Below, in pieces: positions 6,588 to 14,000 of a stretch of DNA of 16,271 bases. The number at the start of each line of letters is the position of its first letter. The stretch's first letter is position 1. A program made the position numbers and the translations under genes. This stretch comes from Bacilli bacterium (GTDB taxonomy: Bacteria > Bacillota_I > Bacilli_A > RFN20 > CAG-826), in NCBI GenBank assembly GCA_016302065.1, contig JAEDOI010000021.1:1-16271 (forward strand), in the 5' to 3' direction. Below the pieces are notes generated by a model. That model saw only the letters and a list, made by a program, of their open reading frames with translations, had not been told where the DNA came from and ran no database searches.

Positions 6588-7463
6588 TTATTCCTTACCA
6601 TTATCTGAGAAGACACCTTTTCTCTTCCACATATCAACAAGGAATTCGCTTCTTTCATATACATCATCACCAACAGTTTTATAGAAAACATTAGCAATAA
6701 TATATTGTGATTTATTTGTTTCTGTAAGGTTAAATTCAACGATCATTGGAGTTTGGAAGTTAGCACTGAATGAACCACTTGCTGAATCAGTTGTAACAAT
6801 ATTCTCTAAATTAGTTTTAATTGTTGAACTTTCAGTTCCAAATCTATAATAGTTGCTTGTTTTTCCAGCATCGATTGCATCATAGACAAATGAGTAGAAA
6901 TTACCGTTTCCATATAAATATTCAAATGGATTTTTCTTTTTGTAATCATCGTTATCTTTAACTTCTTCATCGGCAATAATTGAAACATATGAGAAATCAG
7001 CATATTTAATTGTTTTTCCTTCATTGTCAGTTTCATTATTAATTAATGAGTCCCAGTTATCAGATAAATAGGAGAAAGCTTCTTGTGTATCTTCACATCC
7101 TGAGCAATCAGATTGAACAAAGAATAAAATAAATCTATCTTCACTTCCATATTTTGACATTGCTTCTCTTGCTTCATCAAATTTACCATCTGACCAAGCA
7201 TTTTGAGCATTGTTGTAATCTTCTAAGAATTTATCGACTTCACTAGTACCTTTTGCAGTACCATCAAGTGATAATTGTTTAACAGCATACCAGTCTATAT
7301 CAGTTTCTTTTGTAGCATCTTGAATAGCTTTAGTAATTGATGGGATAGAGAAAATAATAGCGAAGACACAACCAACAATTAATAAAGGTTGAACCCAAGC
7401 TGTTTCTTTAATCCATCTTCCAATAGCAATAAATGGAGCAGCAATCTTTTTTAAAACTTTCAT
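6588..7463 (-). CDS. Membrane-anchored thioredoxin-fold protein with a CSGC motif
   Basis: No named family recognised. The 291 residues start with a basic stretch and one transmembrane helix (about 23-44), so the rest should face the outside. After a helical linker comes a thioredoxin-like pattern: the strand FILFFVQS (111-118) leads into D-C-S-G-C (C120 and C123) at the start of a helix, and TP at 238-239 before the strand MIVEF matches the cis-proline position. These are the only cysteines apart from one in the membrane helix. The Trx core is interrupted by a long acidic insertion (about 143-225). Roles such as extracytoplasmic disulfide exchange or redox-linked adhesion are inferences. AGAGG at 7471-7475 supports the start. 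It stands alone, diverging from the phosphate transporter. Confidence 0.7.
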   Translation of the reverse strand: MKVLKKIAAPFIAIGRWIKETAWVQPLLIVGCVFAIIFSIPSITKAIQDATKETDIDWYAVKQLSLDGTAKGTSEVDKFLEDYNNAQNAWSDGKFDEAREAMSKYGSEDRFILFFVQSDCSGCEDTQEAFSYLSDNWDSLINNETDNEGKTIKYADFSYVSIIADEEVKDNDDYKKKNPFEYLYGNGNFYSFVYDAIDAGKTSNYYRFGTESSTIKTNLENIVTTDSASGSFSANFQTPMIVEFNLTETNKSQYIIANVFYKTVGDDVYERSEFLVDMWKRKGVFSDNGKE

Positions 7464-7491
7464 ACTTTAACCTCTTAAAATAGTAAATTAA

Positions 7492-7520
7492 ATTTTATCA
7501 TTTAAATGATAAATAGACAA
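7492..7520 (-). promoter_or_regulatory. Promoter of the thioredoxin-fold gene, overlapped by a 20-bp palindrome
   Basis: On the minus strand, TTGTCT (7515-7520), a 17-bp spacer and the extended -10 TGATAAAAT (7492-7500) form a good promoter. The perfect 20-bp palindrome 7494-7513 (TTTATCATTTAAATGATAAA) fills the spacer and most of the -10, so a bound dimeric repressor would block it. The regulator is unknown. Confidence 0.5.
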
Positions 7521-7532
7521 TGAATAACTTTA

Positions 7533-7553
7533 ATATATGTTTATAACATATAT
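7533..7553. repeat. 9-bp inverted repeat in the divergent region before pit
   Basis: ATATATGTT (7533-7541) and AACATATAT (7545-7553) flank TAT. It lies about 13 bp upstream of the -35 of the thioredoxin-fold gene and could be an operator or incidental AT-rich symmetry. The rest of the 275-bp gap (7464-7738) shows only the two promoters and no ORF. Confidence 0.35.
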
Positions 7554-7700
7554 AACCTATAAAATTATATCAAAAATAATGATTTTGTAAATGTTTTATA
7601 TTTTAATTTTAAAATTAGATGAATTTTTAAAAAATAAGTGGGATTTCATATAGTTTTTTAAATAAATTTACATTTGATTTTAATCTTAATCTTAAATTAA

Positions 7701-7729
7701 TTCATATTTTTTAATGTATGTTTTATAAT
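7701..7729 (+). promoter_or_regulatory. Promoter of the phosphate transporter
   Basis: TTCATA (7701-7706, four of six consensus bases), a 17-bp spacer and a perfect TATAAT (7724-7729). The expected start of transcription is 2 to 4 nt before the ATG at 7739. This would put the upstream in-frame ATG at 7718 outside the mRNA. Confidence 0.6.
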
Positions 7730-7738
7730 TTTTTACAT

Positions 7739-8827
7739 ATGGATTTTAATACATTGTTTTTACTTATTAAAGAATATCCTATATTAATTATTGCAATTAT
7801 TCTTGTTGTTGCAGTTGTATTTATTAATGGATGGACTGATGCTCCAAATGCTATTGCAACTTGTGTTTCCACAAAAGCAATTAAACCAAAATTTGCTGTT
7901 TTAATGGCTGCTATTTTTAATTGTTTAGGTGTAATTTCAATGTTCTTTTTATCAAAAGCGACGAGTGAAACGATAGCAAATATGGTTGATTTTGGAGACC
8001 ATTATGAAACTGCTTTATATGCTCTTTCAGCTGGAATGATTGGAGTTGTTGTTTGGGGAATATTAGCTTGGTCAATAGGAATTCCAAGTAGTGAATCTCA
8101 TGCTTTAATTGCTGGAATTACTGGAGCAGGGCTTGCTGCTATGACATTAGGAATAAGTGGAGTAAAAATTCATTTTGGACCTACTTCAAGCTGGGCTTTT
8201 ACATTGTATGGATTGATTTTATCTTGTGTTTTTGGATTTGTTATTGGTTATTTAGTTACAAGATTAATTCAACTTATTTGCTATAAAATGAATAGAAATA
8301 AGACTAGACCATTTTTTAAAGTAGCTCAAATATTTTCAGGTGCAGCTATGGCTTATGTTCATGGTGCTCAAGATGGTCTAAAATTTTTAGGGGTTTTACT
8401 TTTAGCAATTAACTTAGCATATAATGCAAAATTTGGTGCTAGTGAATCTAGTTTTGTTATTTCAAATAGTGAATGGTACATTGCTTTAATTATTGCTTTA
8501 ATTATGGGGCTTGGCACATCATTAGGTGGTTATCGAATCATAAAAAAAGTTGGTATGGGAATGGTAAGTTTAGAAACTTATGAAGGATTCGCTACTGATA
8601 TTACTTCAGCTATTGGAATTTTTCTTTCAACATTCTTTGGAATTCCAGTTTCAACAACTCAAGTTAAGAGCTTTGCTATTTTAGGAGTTGGGGCAACAAA
8701 AGGTGTTAAACATATTAAATGGAGTGTTGTAAAAGAGATGCTTTTAACATGGGTTTTTACTTTCCCAGGTTGTGGAATAATTGGTTATGTTTTTGCTTTA
8801 ATATTTATTAAAATATTTGGAGGTTAA
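7739..8827 (+). CDS. pit: Pit-family low-affinity inorganic phosphate transporter
   Basis: Integral membrane phosphate symporter of the PiT (PHO4) family. The duplicated family signature is present near both ends: FINGWTDAPNAIAT (28-41) and, close to the C-terminus, GIPVSTTQVKSFAILGVG. PSSESHALIAGITGAG is the matching N-half motif. About ten hydrophobic helices are visible, with a short basic cytoplasmic loop after CYKMNRNKTRP. At 362 residues it is a compact bacterial form. The start at 7739 (MDFNTLF) is chosen over 7718 because a perfect TATAAT lies between them. It shares an operon with the DUF47 partner eight bases downstream, the usual arrangement for this transporter class. Confidence 0.93.
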   Translation: MDFNTLFLLIKEYPILIIAIILVVAVVFINGWTDAPNAIATCVSTKAIKPKFAVLMAAIFNCLGVISMFFLSKATSETIANMVDFGDHYETALYALSAGMIGVVVWGILAWSIGIPSSESHALIAGITGAGLAAMTLGISGVKIHFGPTSSWAFTLYGLILSCVFGFVIGYLVTRLIQLICYKMNRNKTRPFFKVAQIFSGAAMAYVHGAQDGLKFLGVLLLAINLAYNAKFGASESSFVISNSEWYIALIIALIMGLGTSLGGYRIIKKVGMGMVSLETYEGFATDITSAIGIFLSTFFGIPVSTTQVKSFAILGVGATKGVKHIKWSVVKEMLLTWVFTFPGCGIIGYVFALIFIKIFGG

Positions 8828-8835
8828 AATTAATT

Positions 8836-9471
8836 ATGGGAATTTTTAAAAAGAGAAATGAATATTTTTATGAATCATTTGTTGAGTTATCAACATTGTC
8901 TTTAAATACCTATGAATGTTTAGTTAAGGGAATTAAAGAATTTAATCATGATAACATTTTAGAATTAAAAAATAGTGTTCATGAATTAGAACATCAAGCT
9001 GATTTAAAGAAAAGGGAAATTGAAGAAAAATTAGCAAAAGAATTTATTACTCCAATTTCTAGAGAAGACATCTTTTTACTCCTTGATTTAATTGATGATT
9101 TAACGGATTCAATTGATGAAATATCATATAAAATTTACATTAGAGATTACAAGATTCTTCCTTCTGATTTAGATCCATTTATTGAAAAAGGAATTGTAGC
9201 CATTAAAGGTTTAATTGATATATTCATGAACTTTAAAGATATTAGTAATAAAAAAGTAATGGATCCACTTGTTAATGTAGTTTTAAATTGTGAAGAAGAA
9301 ACAGATCAACTTTACGAAACAAAAGTACATAGTTTATATGTTAATAAAGATAAATATGATTATGAATATGTTCGAATGAGTGAAAGAATTTACTCTTATT
9401 TTGAAAATATTACTGATAAATGCAGAGATGTTGTTAAGCAAATCATTATAGTAATGTATAAAAATATCTAA
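8836..9471 (+). CDS. DUF47/PhoU-like Pit accessory protein
   Basis: Cytoplasmic all-helical protein of the DUF47 (TIGR00153, Pap) family, distantly related to PhoU and typically encoded beside pit genes. It is thought to control the transporter's activity. The diagnostic helix pair is clear: VHELEHQADLKKREIEEKL, then FITPISREDI followed by LLLDLIDDLTDSIDEI. Acidic residues in these helices resemble the metal-binding clusters of PhoU. Length (211) is normal. The GGAGG inside the pit stop region (8819-8823) is 12 bases before the ATG, a long spacing that suggests coupled translation with pit. A terminator follows. Confidence 0.92.
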   Translation: MGIFKKRNEYFYESFVELSTLSLNTYECLVKGIKEFNHDNILELKNSVHELEHQADLKKREIEEKLAKEFITPISREDIFLLLDLIDDLTDSIDEISYKIYIRDYKILPSDLDPFIEKGIVAIKGLIDIFMNFKDISNKKVMDPLVNVVLNCEEETDQLYETKVHSLYVNKDKYDYEYVRMSERIYSYFENITDKCRDVVKQIIIVMYKNI

Positions 9472-9519
9472 TAACATATATACTGATTTAAAGTAAAAAT
9501 ATTCATTAATAATAAAAAT

Positions 9520-9550
9520 AGGCGATTTAATTTATTAAATTGTCTTTTTT
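9520..9550 (+). terminator. Terminator after the pit-DUF47 operon
   Basis: An 11-bp stem, 9520-9530 with 9535-9545, including two G-U pairs in RNA, a TTTA loop, then TTTTTT. It separates the phosphate operon from gapA. Confidence 0.75.
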
Positions 9551-9551
9551 C

Positions 9552-9580
9552 TTTAATATTGAACTTAAAATATATATAAT
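9552..9580 (+). promoter_or_regulatory. Probable gapA promoter
   Basis: A perfect TATAAT at 9575-9580 with a poor TTTAAT at 9552-9557, 17 bp apart. An alternative is TTGAAC (9559-9564) with TATTTT (9582-9587), also 17 bp apart. Either leaves a leader of about 25 to 32 nt carrying a strong AAGGAGG at 9600-9606. Confidence 0.45.
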
Positions 9581-9618
9581 ATATTTTGTTAAATTTCTTA
9601 AGGAGGAAATTAGAAATT

Positions 9619-10638
9619 ATGGCTATTAAAGTCGCAATTAATGGATTCGGAAGAATCGGACGTCTTGCATTTAGACAAATGTTTAGAGCAAAAGGTTATG
9701 AAATCGTCGCTATTAACGATTTAACAGAACCAAAAATGTTAGCTCACTTATTAAAATATGATTCAGCACAAGGTAGATATGCTCTTGCTGATAAAGTTGA
9801 AGCTAAAGAAGATTCAATCGTCGTAGACGGTGAAGAAATTAAAATTTACAAGGAAAAAGATGCAAATAATTGCCCTTGGAAAGAATTAGGTGTTGATGTT
9901 GTCCTTGAATGTACAGGATTCTACACCAGCAAAGAAAAAGCTATGGCACATATTAATGCTGGTGCTAAGAAAGTTGTTATCAGTGCTCCAGCTGGAAAAG
10001 ACCTTCCAACAATTGTTTATGGTGTTAATGAACATACTCTTACAGCTGATGATACAATTATTTCCGCTGCAAGTTGTACAACAAACTGCTTAGCTCCAAT
10101 GGCTAACAATCTTAATAAATTAGCACCAATCGTAAGTGGTATTATGACTACAGTTCACGCTTACACTGGTGACCAAATGGTTCTTGATGGACCTCACAGA
10201 AAAGGTGATTTAAGAAGAGCTAGAGCTGCTGCTGAAAACATTGTTCCAAACTCAACAGGTGCTGCTAAAGCTATCGGACTTGTTATCCCAGAATTAAATG
10301 GTAAATTAATTGGTTCAGCTCAAAGAGTTCCAGTCAAGACTGGTTCTACAACCATTCTTGTTGCTGTTGTTAAAGCTCACGATTTAACAGTTGAAAAGAT
10401 CAATGAATATATGAAAGAACATGCTAATGCTTCATTTGGTTACACCGAAGAACCATTAGTTTCTACAGATATTATTGGTATTACCGAAGGCTCATTATTT
10501 GATGCTACACAAACCATGGTTAGTAAGATTGATGAAGATACATATCATGTTCAAGTCGTTGCTTGGTATGATAATGAAAATTCATATACCAGCCAAATGG
10601 TTCGTACAATCAAATACTTTGCTGAATTATCAAAGTAA
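9619..10638 (+). CDS. gapA: Glyceraldehyde-3-phosphate dehydrogenase (glycolytic)
   Basis: Oxidative phosphorylation of glyceraldehyde-3-phosphate to 1,3-bisphosphoglycerate in glycolysis. The NAD-binding N-terminus INGFGRIGR (7-15) is followed by Asp34 in AINDLTE, typical of NAD rather than NADP use. Catalytic Cys153 is in SCTTNC and His180 in TTVHAYTGD. Length 339 is standard. The ATG at 9619 is supported by the full AAGGAGG 12 bases upstream; the in-frame ATG at 9586 lies before that site and adds residues foreign to the family. Codon choice shows more ATC, GTC and ACC than its neighbours, as expected for a very highly expressed gene. It heads a gap-pgk-tpi cluster with a terminator right after it. 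Confidence 0.97.
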   Translation: MAIKVAINGFGRIGRLAFRQMFRAKGYEIVAINDLTEPKMLAHLLKYDSAQGRYALADKVEAKEDSIVVDGEEIKIYKEKDANNCPWKELGVDVVLECTGFYTSKEKAMAHINAGAKKVVISAPAGKDLPTIVYGVNEHTLTADDTIISAASCTTNCLAPMANNLNKLAPIVSGIMTTVHAYTGDQMVLDGPHRKGDLRRARAAAENIVPNSTGAAKAIGLVIPELNGKLIGSAQRVPVKTGSTTILVAVVKAHDLTVEKINEYMKEHANASFGYTEEPLVSTDIIGITEGSLFDATQTMVSKIDEDTYHVQVVAWYDNENSYTSQMVRTIKYFAELSK

Positions 10639-10653
10639 TTAATTTAAATTCAA

Positions 10654-10678
10654 AAAAAGGCCTTCTTTAGGCCTTTTT
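10654..10678 (+). terminator. Intrinsic terminator between gapA and pgk
   Basis: Perfect 10-bp stem 10654-10663 (AAAAAGGCCT) with 10669-10678, a 5-nt loop, ending in five T. Only 19 bp separate it from the pgk start, and no convincing promoter lies in between. It may act as a partial terminator that makes gapA mRNA more abundant than pgk-tpiA. Confidence 0.85.
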
Positions 10679-10697
10679 ATAACTTAGGAGTAAAATC

Positions 10698-11909
10698 ATG
10701 AACACAATTGAAAATTTAAAAGACTTAAGTGGTAAAAAGATTTTAGTTAGAGTTGACTTTAATGTCCCTCTTAAAGGTGAAGTCATTAGAGATGATAATA
10801 GAATTGTTCAAGCTCTTCCTACAATCAAATACCTTTTAGAACAAGGCGCTAGCTTAGTTTTAATGTCACATTTAGGAAAAATTAAATGGGGTAAAGTTAG
10901 CGATGAAGAAATCGAACAACAAAAAGCTAAAAACAACATGAAATATGTATATCCACGTTTAGCTGAATTACTTAATGGATATACAGTTAAATTTGTTGAT
11001 GCAACACATGGAGAAGCCTTAAAAGAAGCTATTGCTTCATTAAATGCAAAAGAAGTTTTACTTGTCCAAAACACAAGATATGAAAAAGGTGAATCAAAAA
11101 ATAATAAAGAATTAAGTGAAGAATGGGCCTCATATGTCGATGGCTTTGTAATGGATGCTTTTGGTAGTGCCCATAGAGCTCATGCTTCAACTTATGGAGT
11201 TCCTGAAATATTAAAAGCTGAAGGAAAACCAGTTGCTTTAGGATTCTTAATGGAAAAAGAAGTTAAAAATCTTGGAGCATGTGTAAAAGGTGATATACAT
11301 CCTTATCTTGCTATCTTAGGTGGATTTAAAGTTAGTGATAAAATTAAAGTTATTGATTCTTTATTAAAGAAATGCGATAAGATTTTAATTGGTGGAGCTA
11401 TGGCTTACACATTTAAGAAAGCATTAGGTGAAGAAATTGGAACATCTCCTTGTGAAGATGATCAATTAGAATATGCAAGAAACTGCTATGCTTCAGGAAA
11501 GATTGTTCTTCCTGTTGATAGTGTTGTTGCTAATGATTTTGATAATCCAACCGAAATTAAAACAGTTAAAGCTACAGAAGGAATTCCAGCTGGTTTTGAA
11601 GGTCTTGATGTAGGTCCTGAAACTATTAAACTTTATGAAAAGGAAATTGCTAAAGCAAAATTAATCTTCTGGAATGGTCCAGTTGGTGTTTTTGAAAAGA
11701 AAGAATTTCAAGCTGGTACAATTGCTGTTTGTAAAGCAATCACTGAAAACAAAGGTGCTTTCTCTGTAATCGGTGGAGGAGATTCAGCAGCAGCCGCTAA
11801 AGAATTTGGATATGCTGATAAGTTCTCACATGTTTCAACTGGTGGCGGAGCATCCCTTGAAATGATTGAACTTGATGGACATCTTCCAGGAATTGATGTA
11901 ATTGGTTAA
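10698..11909 (+). CDS. pgk: Phosphoglycerate kinase
   Basis: ATP-forming step of lower glycolysis: 1,3-bisphosphoglycerate plus ADP to 3-phosphoglycerate plus ATP. RVDFNVP at 18-24, SHLG at 57-60, NTRYEKGE, the hinge GGFKVSDKI and the C-terminal nucleotide loop GGGDSAAA are all present. At 403 residues it is slightly longer than the usual 390 to 397. The extra length lies in a charged stretch after SHLG (about 61-82), where many homologues have a short RPKG loop. AGGAG at 10686-10690 sets the start. tpiA begins two bases after its stop. Confidence 0.97.
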   Translation: MNTIENLKDLSGKKILVRVDFNVPLKGEVIRDDNRIVQALPTIKYLLEQGASLVLMSHLGKIKWGKVSDEEIEQQKAKNNMKYVYPRLAELLNGYTVKFVDATHGEALKEAIASLNAKEVLLVQNTRYEKGESKNNKELSEEWASYVDGFVMDAFGSAHRAHASTYGVPEILKAEGKPVALGFLMEKEVKNLGACVKGDIHPYLAILGGFKVSDKIKVIDSLLKKCDKILIGGAMAYTFKKALGEEIGTSPCEDDQLEYARNCYASGKIVLPVDSVVANDFDNPTEIKTVKATEGIPAGFEGLDVGPETIKLYEKEIAKAKLIFWNGPVGVFEKKEFQAGTIAVCKAITENKGAFSVIGGGDSAAAAKEFGYADKFSHVSTGGGASLEMIELDGHLPGIDVIG

Positions 11910-11911
11910 TT

Positions 11912-12670
11912 ATGAGAAGAAAATTATTATTAGGTAACTGGAAAATGAACAAAACAGTTACCGAAGCAAAAGAGTTTGCTTTACAAGCTAAAGAACTTGG
12001 TAAATTAGCAAAAGCTAACAAAATCGATATGGGAATTTGTGTTCCTGCTATCGATCTTGAACCAGTTAAAAAGATTTTAAAGAAATCTCTTATTGTTGGT
12101 GCTGAAAATGTTCACTATTTAGAAAAAGGTGCTTACACTGGTGAAATCTCAATTCCTATGTTAAAGGACATCAATATTGATTGGGCTATTATTGGTCATA
12201 GTGAAAGAAGAACTTATGATAATGAAACAAGTGAAAAATGTAATTTAAAAATACTTGCTTTACTTAAAAATAATATGGTTCCTGTCTATTGTTGTGGAGA
12301 ATCACTTGAAACTTATGAAGCTAATAAAACAAAAGAATTTGTTAAAGAACAAATTATTACTGGCTTTAAAGATGTAAGTAGTGAAGATGCTAGTAAAGTT
12401 GTAATTGCTTATGAACCTATTTGGGCAATTGGCACTGGTAAAAATGCTAGTAAAGAAATTGCTGAAGATATTTGTAAATATATTAGAAGTATTATTAAAT
12501 CATTATATGGATCTAAAGTTGCTTCTAAGATTAGAATTTTATATGGCGGAAGTGTTAAACCAAATAACATCAAAGAATATTTACTTCAAAAAGATGTCGA
12601 TGGTGCTTTAGTTGGTGGAGCAAGTCTTGTTGTAGAATCTTATAAAGAACTATTAACAAATCTATTATAA
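11912..12670 (+). CDS. tpiA: Triosephosphate isomerase
   Basis: Interconverts dihydroxyacetone phosphate and glyceraldehyde-3-phosphate. Catalytic residues are intact: Lys11 in GNWKMNK, His96 in IGHSERR and Glu168 in AYEPIWAIGTG. The phosphate-binding YGGSVKPNN near the C-terminus is also present. Length 252 is typical. Residues 127-129 read YCCGE where CVGE is more common. There is no clear Shine-Dalgarno and only two bases separate it from pgk, so translation probably depends on coupling. A strong terminator closes the unit. Confidence 0.97.
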   Translation: MRRKLLLGNWKMNKTVTEAKEFALQAKELGKLAKANKIDMGICVPAIDLEPVKKILKKSLIVGAENVHYLEKGAYTGEISIPMLKDINIDWAIIGHSERRTYDNETSEKCNLKILALLKNNMVPVYCCGESLETYEANKTKEFVKEQIITGFKDVSSEDASKVVIAYEPIWAIGTGKNASKEIAEDICKYIRSIIKSLYGSKVASKIRILYGGSVKPNNIKEYLLQKDVDGALVGGASLVVESYKELLTNLL

Positions 12671-12687
12671 TTTAATATAATAAAAAT

Positions 12688-12724
12688 GTGCCCATTCCTA
12701 ATTTGTATTATGGGCACTTTTTTG
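12688..12724 (+). terminator. Terminator after tpiA
   Basis: GTGCCCAT (12688-12695) pairs with ATGGGCAC (12710-12717) around a 14-nt loop, followed by seven T. It ends the glycolytic unit. Of the 270-bp gap (12671-12940), 12725-12850 is plain AT-rich sequence with no feature seen. Confidence 0.85.
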
Positions 12725-12852
12725 TTGCTAATTTTTAAATTAATATTTATAAATCTTCATTTCAAATAATTTGTAATATTGTTATTATTTTTTTATTTTG
12801 ATAATGTATAAATATAAAAATATGTGCTAAATGATATGGATTTTATATTTTG

Positions 12853-12890
12853 CAACCAATAGTTGACAAAATAATAACTAGAATTGGTTG
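12853..12890. repeat. Interrupted inverted repeat at the XRE gene promoter (candidate operator)
   Basis: CAACCAAT (12853-12860) and ATTGGTTG (12883-12890) are exact reverse complements 22 bp apart, with inner AGTT (12861-12864) and AACT (12876-12879) also matching. The right arm runs into the predicted -35. The placement suits autoregulation by the XRE protein encoded just downstream. Confidence 0.5.
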
Positions 12891-12916
12891 TCGTAACTTT
12901 TTAGCTTTAATAGAAT
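12888..12916 (+). promoter_or_regulatory. Promoter of the membrane XRE regulator
   Basis: TTGTCG (12888-12893), a 17-bp spacer and TAGAAT (12911-12916, five of six). A GGGGAG Shine-Dalgarno at 12930-12935 follows. A TTGACA hexamer at 12863-12868 has no -10 at the right distance. Confidence 0.5.
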
Positions 12917-12940
12917 TTTAAGTGTGAAAGGGGAGAAATT

Positions 12941-13735
12941 ATGAATTATAAAACAGGAGAAAGATTAGCAAAATATAGAAAGAAAGCTAATATGTCACAA
13001 GAAGAATTAGCTGACAAATTAAATGTTTCACGTCAAGCAGTAAGTAAATGGGAAAGAGGAGAATCATCACCAGATACTGACAATTTAATAGCATTAGCTT
13101 CTTTATATAACATTACTCTAGATGATTTATTAAATAAGGATCCAGATGAGGCATTTACTTCTAAAAAGGAAGAAACAAAAGAAGATACAAAGAAAGAATA
13201 TGTTCATATAGGAAAAGATGGAATTCATGTTAAAGATAAGGATACAGAAGTTCATATTAATGCTTCTGGAGTCCATGAATTTGCAAATAATGTTGATACA
13301 AGTGAAATATCAAATAATATTGCTTATGAAATAAAAAGAAAAAGAAAATATGAAATAATAAGTAGTATTATATCTGGAATTTTATTCCTTATTGTTACAG
13401 CTATTTATTTAACATTAGGATTTGTGTTGAAGGATAAAGAAGGATGGAGAGTTTATTGGACTTTATTCTTTATTCCATTTATTATTAGTTCAATTGTAGA
13501 TTGCTTTAACTATAAAAGACTCTCTAAATTAAATGTTACATTTATGGTTACCTTTGCTTACTTATTTACTGGAATGTATTTAGGATTATGGCATCCAACT
13601 TGGATTGTATTTATATTTATTCCTATCTTCTATTCACTTGTATGTCCTATCGAAAAACATATTAAAAATAAGAAAAATATAAGTGTAGAAGAAAAGAATA
13701 AAAAAGATAGTATTGACGTTGAAATAAAAGACTAA
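12941..13735 (+). CDS. XRE-family regulator with a four-helix membrane domain
   Basis: The N-terminal HTH_3 domain (about 7-62) has the classic recognition segment VSRQAVSKWERGESSPD. A charged Lys/Glu linker follows, then a short beta-rich stretch (87-113) with two echoing strands, HIGKDGIHV and VHINASGVHE. After a basic cluster (RKRK) come about four membrane helices (near 138-161, 169-189, 197-215, 219-236) and a Lys-rich cytoplasmic tail. DNA binding next to the membrane is thus implied. Membrane-tethered XRE proteins are common in gut Firmicutes, but their signals are mostly unknown. An inverted repeat over the promoter suggests self-regulation. The partner targets cannot be read from the window. 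Confidence 0.85.
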   Translation: MNYKTGERLAKYRKKANMSQEELADKLNVSRQAVSKWERGESSPDTDNLIALASLYNITLDDLLNKDPDEAFTSKKEETKEDTKKEYVHIGKDGIHVKDKDTEVHINASGVHEFANNVDTSEISNNIAYEIKRKRKYEIISSIISGILFLIVTAIYLTLGFVLKDKEGWRVYWTLFFIPFIISSIVDCFNYKRLSKLNVTFMVTFAYLFTGMYLGLWHPTWIVFIFIPIFYSLVCPIEKHIKNKKNISVEEKNKKDSIDVEIKD

Positions 13736-13749
13736 AATAATTAAAAGAA

Positions 13750-13778
13750 AAAAGATTCGTCACCTAGACGAATCTTTT
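13750..13778. terminator. Bidirectional terminator between the XRE and winged-helix genes
   Basis: Perfect 12-bp stem, 13750-13761 (AAAAGATTCGTC) with 13767-13778, loop ACCTA, and T-rich sequence on both strands. It lies between convergent genes. Confidence 0.9.
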
Positions 13779-13787
13779 ATTTATGAC

Positions 13788-14000
13788 TTAAAATTCTACA
13801 ATTTTATAGGTTTTATCTGCTGAAGAATAGATTAATTCTCGATGCTCAGATGTAGCAAGAATATAATCTTTAATGTTAGAAATATATCTTTTAACTGTAC
13901 GATAAGATATATTAAACTTTGTTTCAATATCCTTAGTATTAAACCTTGTCTTGCTTAGTAATAAGTCATAAATGTAAAGTATAACGTAGTATTTGCTCAT
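13788..14000 (-). CDS. Stand-alone winged-helix DNA-binding protein, 70 residues
   Basis: The whole protein is one winged HTH of the HTH_11/DeoR type seen at the N-terminus of YafY-like WYL regulators. There is an N-terminal helix (YYVILYIYDLLLS), then TKDIETKFNISYRTVKRYISNI as helix-turn-recognition helix (about 22-43), and a beta wing, REL-IYS followed by KTYKIVEF. No WYL or other ligand domain follows, so it is either a minimal regulator or a fragment of a longer one; the clean stop before a terminator favours a complete gene. No Shine-Dalgarno is seen. The ATG is bordered by the inverted repeat 14001-14015. It diverges from the chimeric XRE gene. Confidence 0.7.
   Translation of the reverse strand: MSKYYVILYIYDLLLSKTRFNTKDIETKFNISYRTVKRYISNIKDYILATSEHRELIYSSADKTYKIVEF

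Noticed and set aside
7681..7695. TAATCTTAATCTTAA direct repeat before pit as a PhoP/PhoB box
   Set aside because: It does not match the TTAACA-type half-sites and is short AT-rich repetition; phosphate control cannot be claimed from it.
9586..9618. Longer gapA start at ATG 9586
   Set aside because: The strong AAGGAGG at 9600-9606 lies inside this extension, and the GAPDH N-terminus begins at MAIKVAINGFGR.
10678..10683. TATAAC after the gapA terminator as a pgk promoter
   Set aside because: The expected -35 position (10655-10660) is an A-run with GG, and there is no extended -10.
10808..11074. 88-codon minus-strand ORF inside pgk
   Set aside because: It is antisense to conserved PGK sequence, and its composition is what codon complementarity would give.
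12863..12868. Perfect TTGACA as the -35 of the XRE gene
   Set aside because: No -10-like hexamer lies 16 to 18 bp downstream; the TAGAAT at 12879-12884 is only 10 bp away. The TTGTCG/TAGAAT pair fits better.
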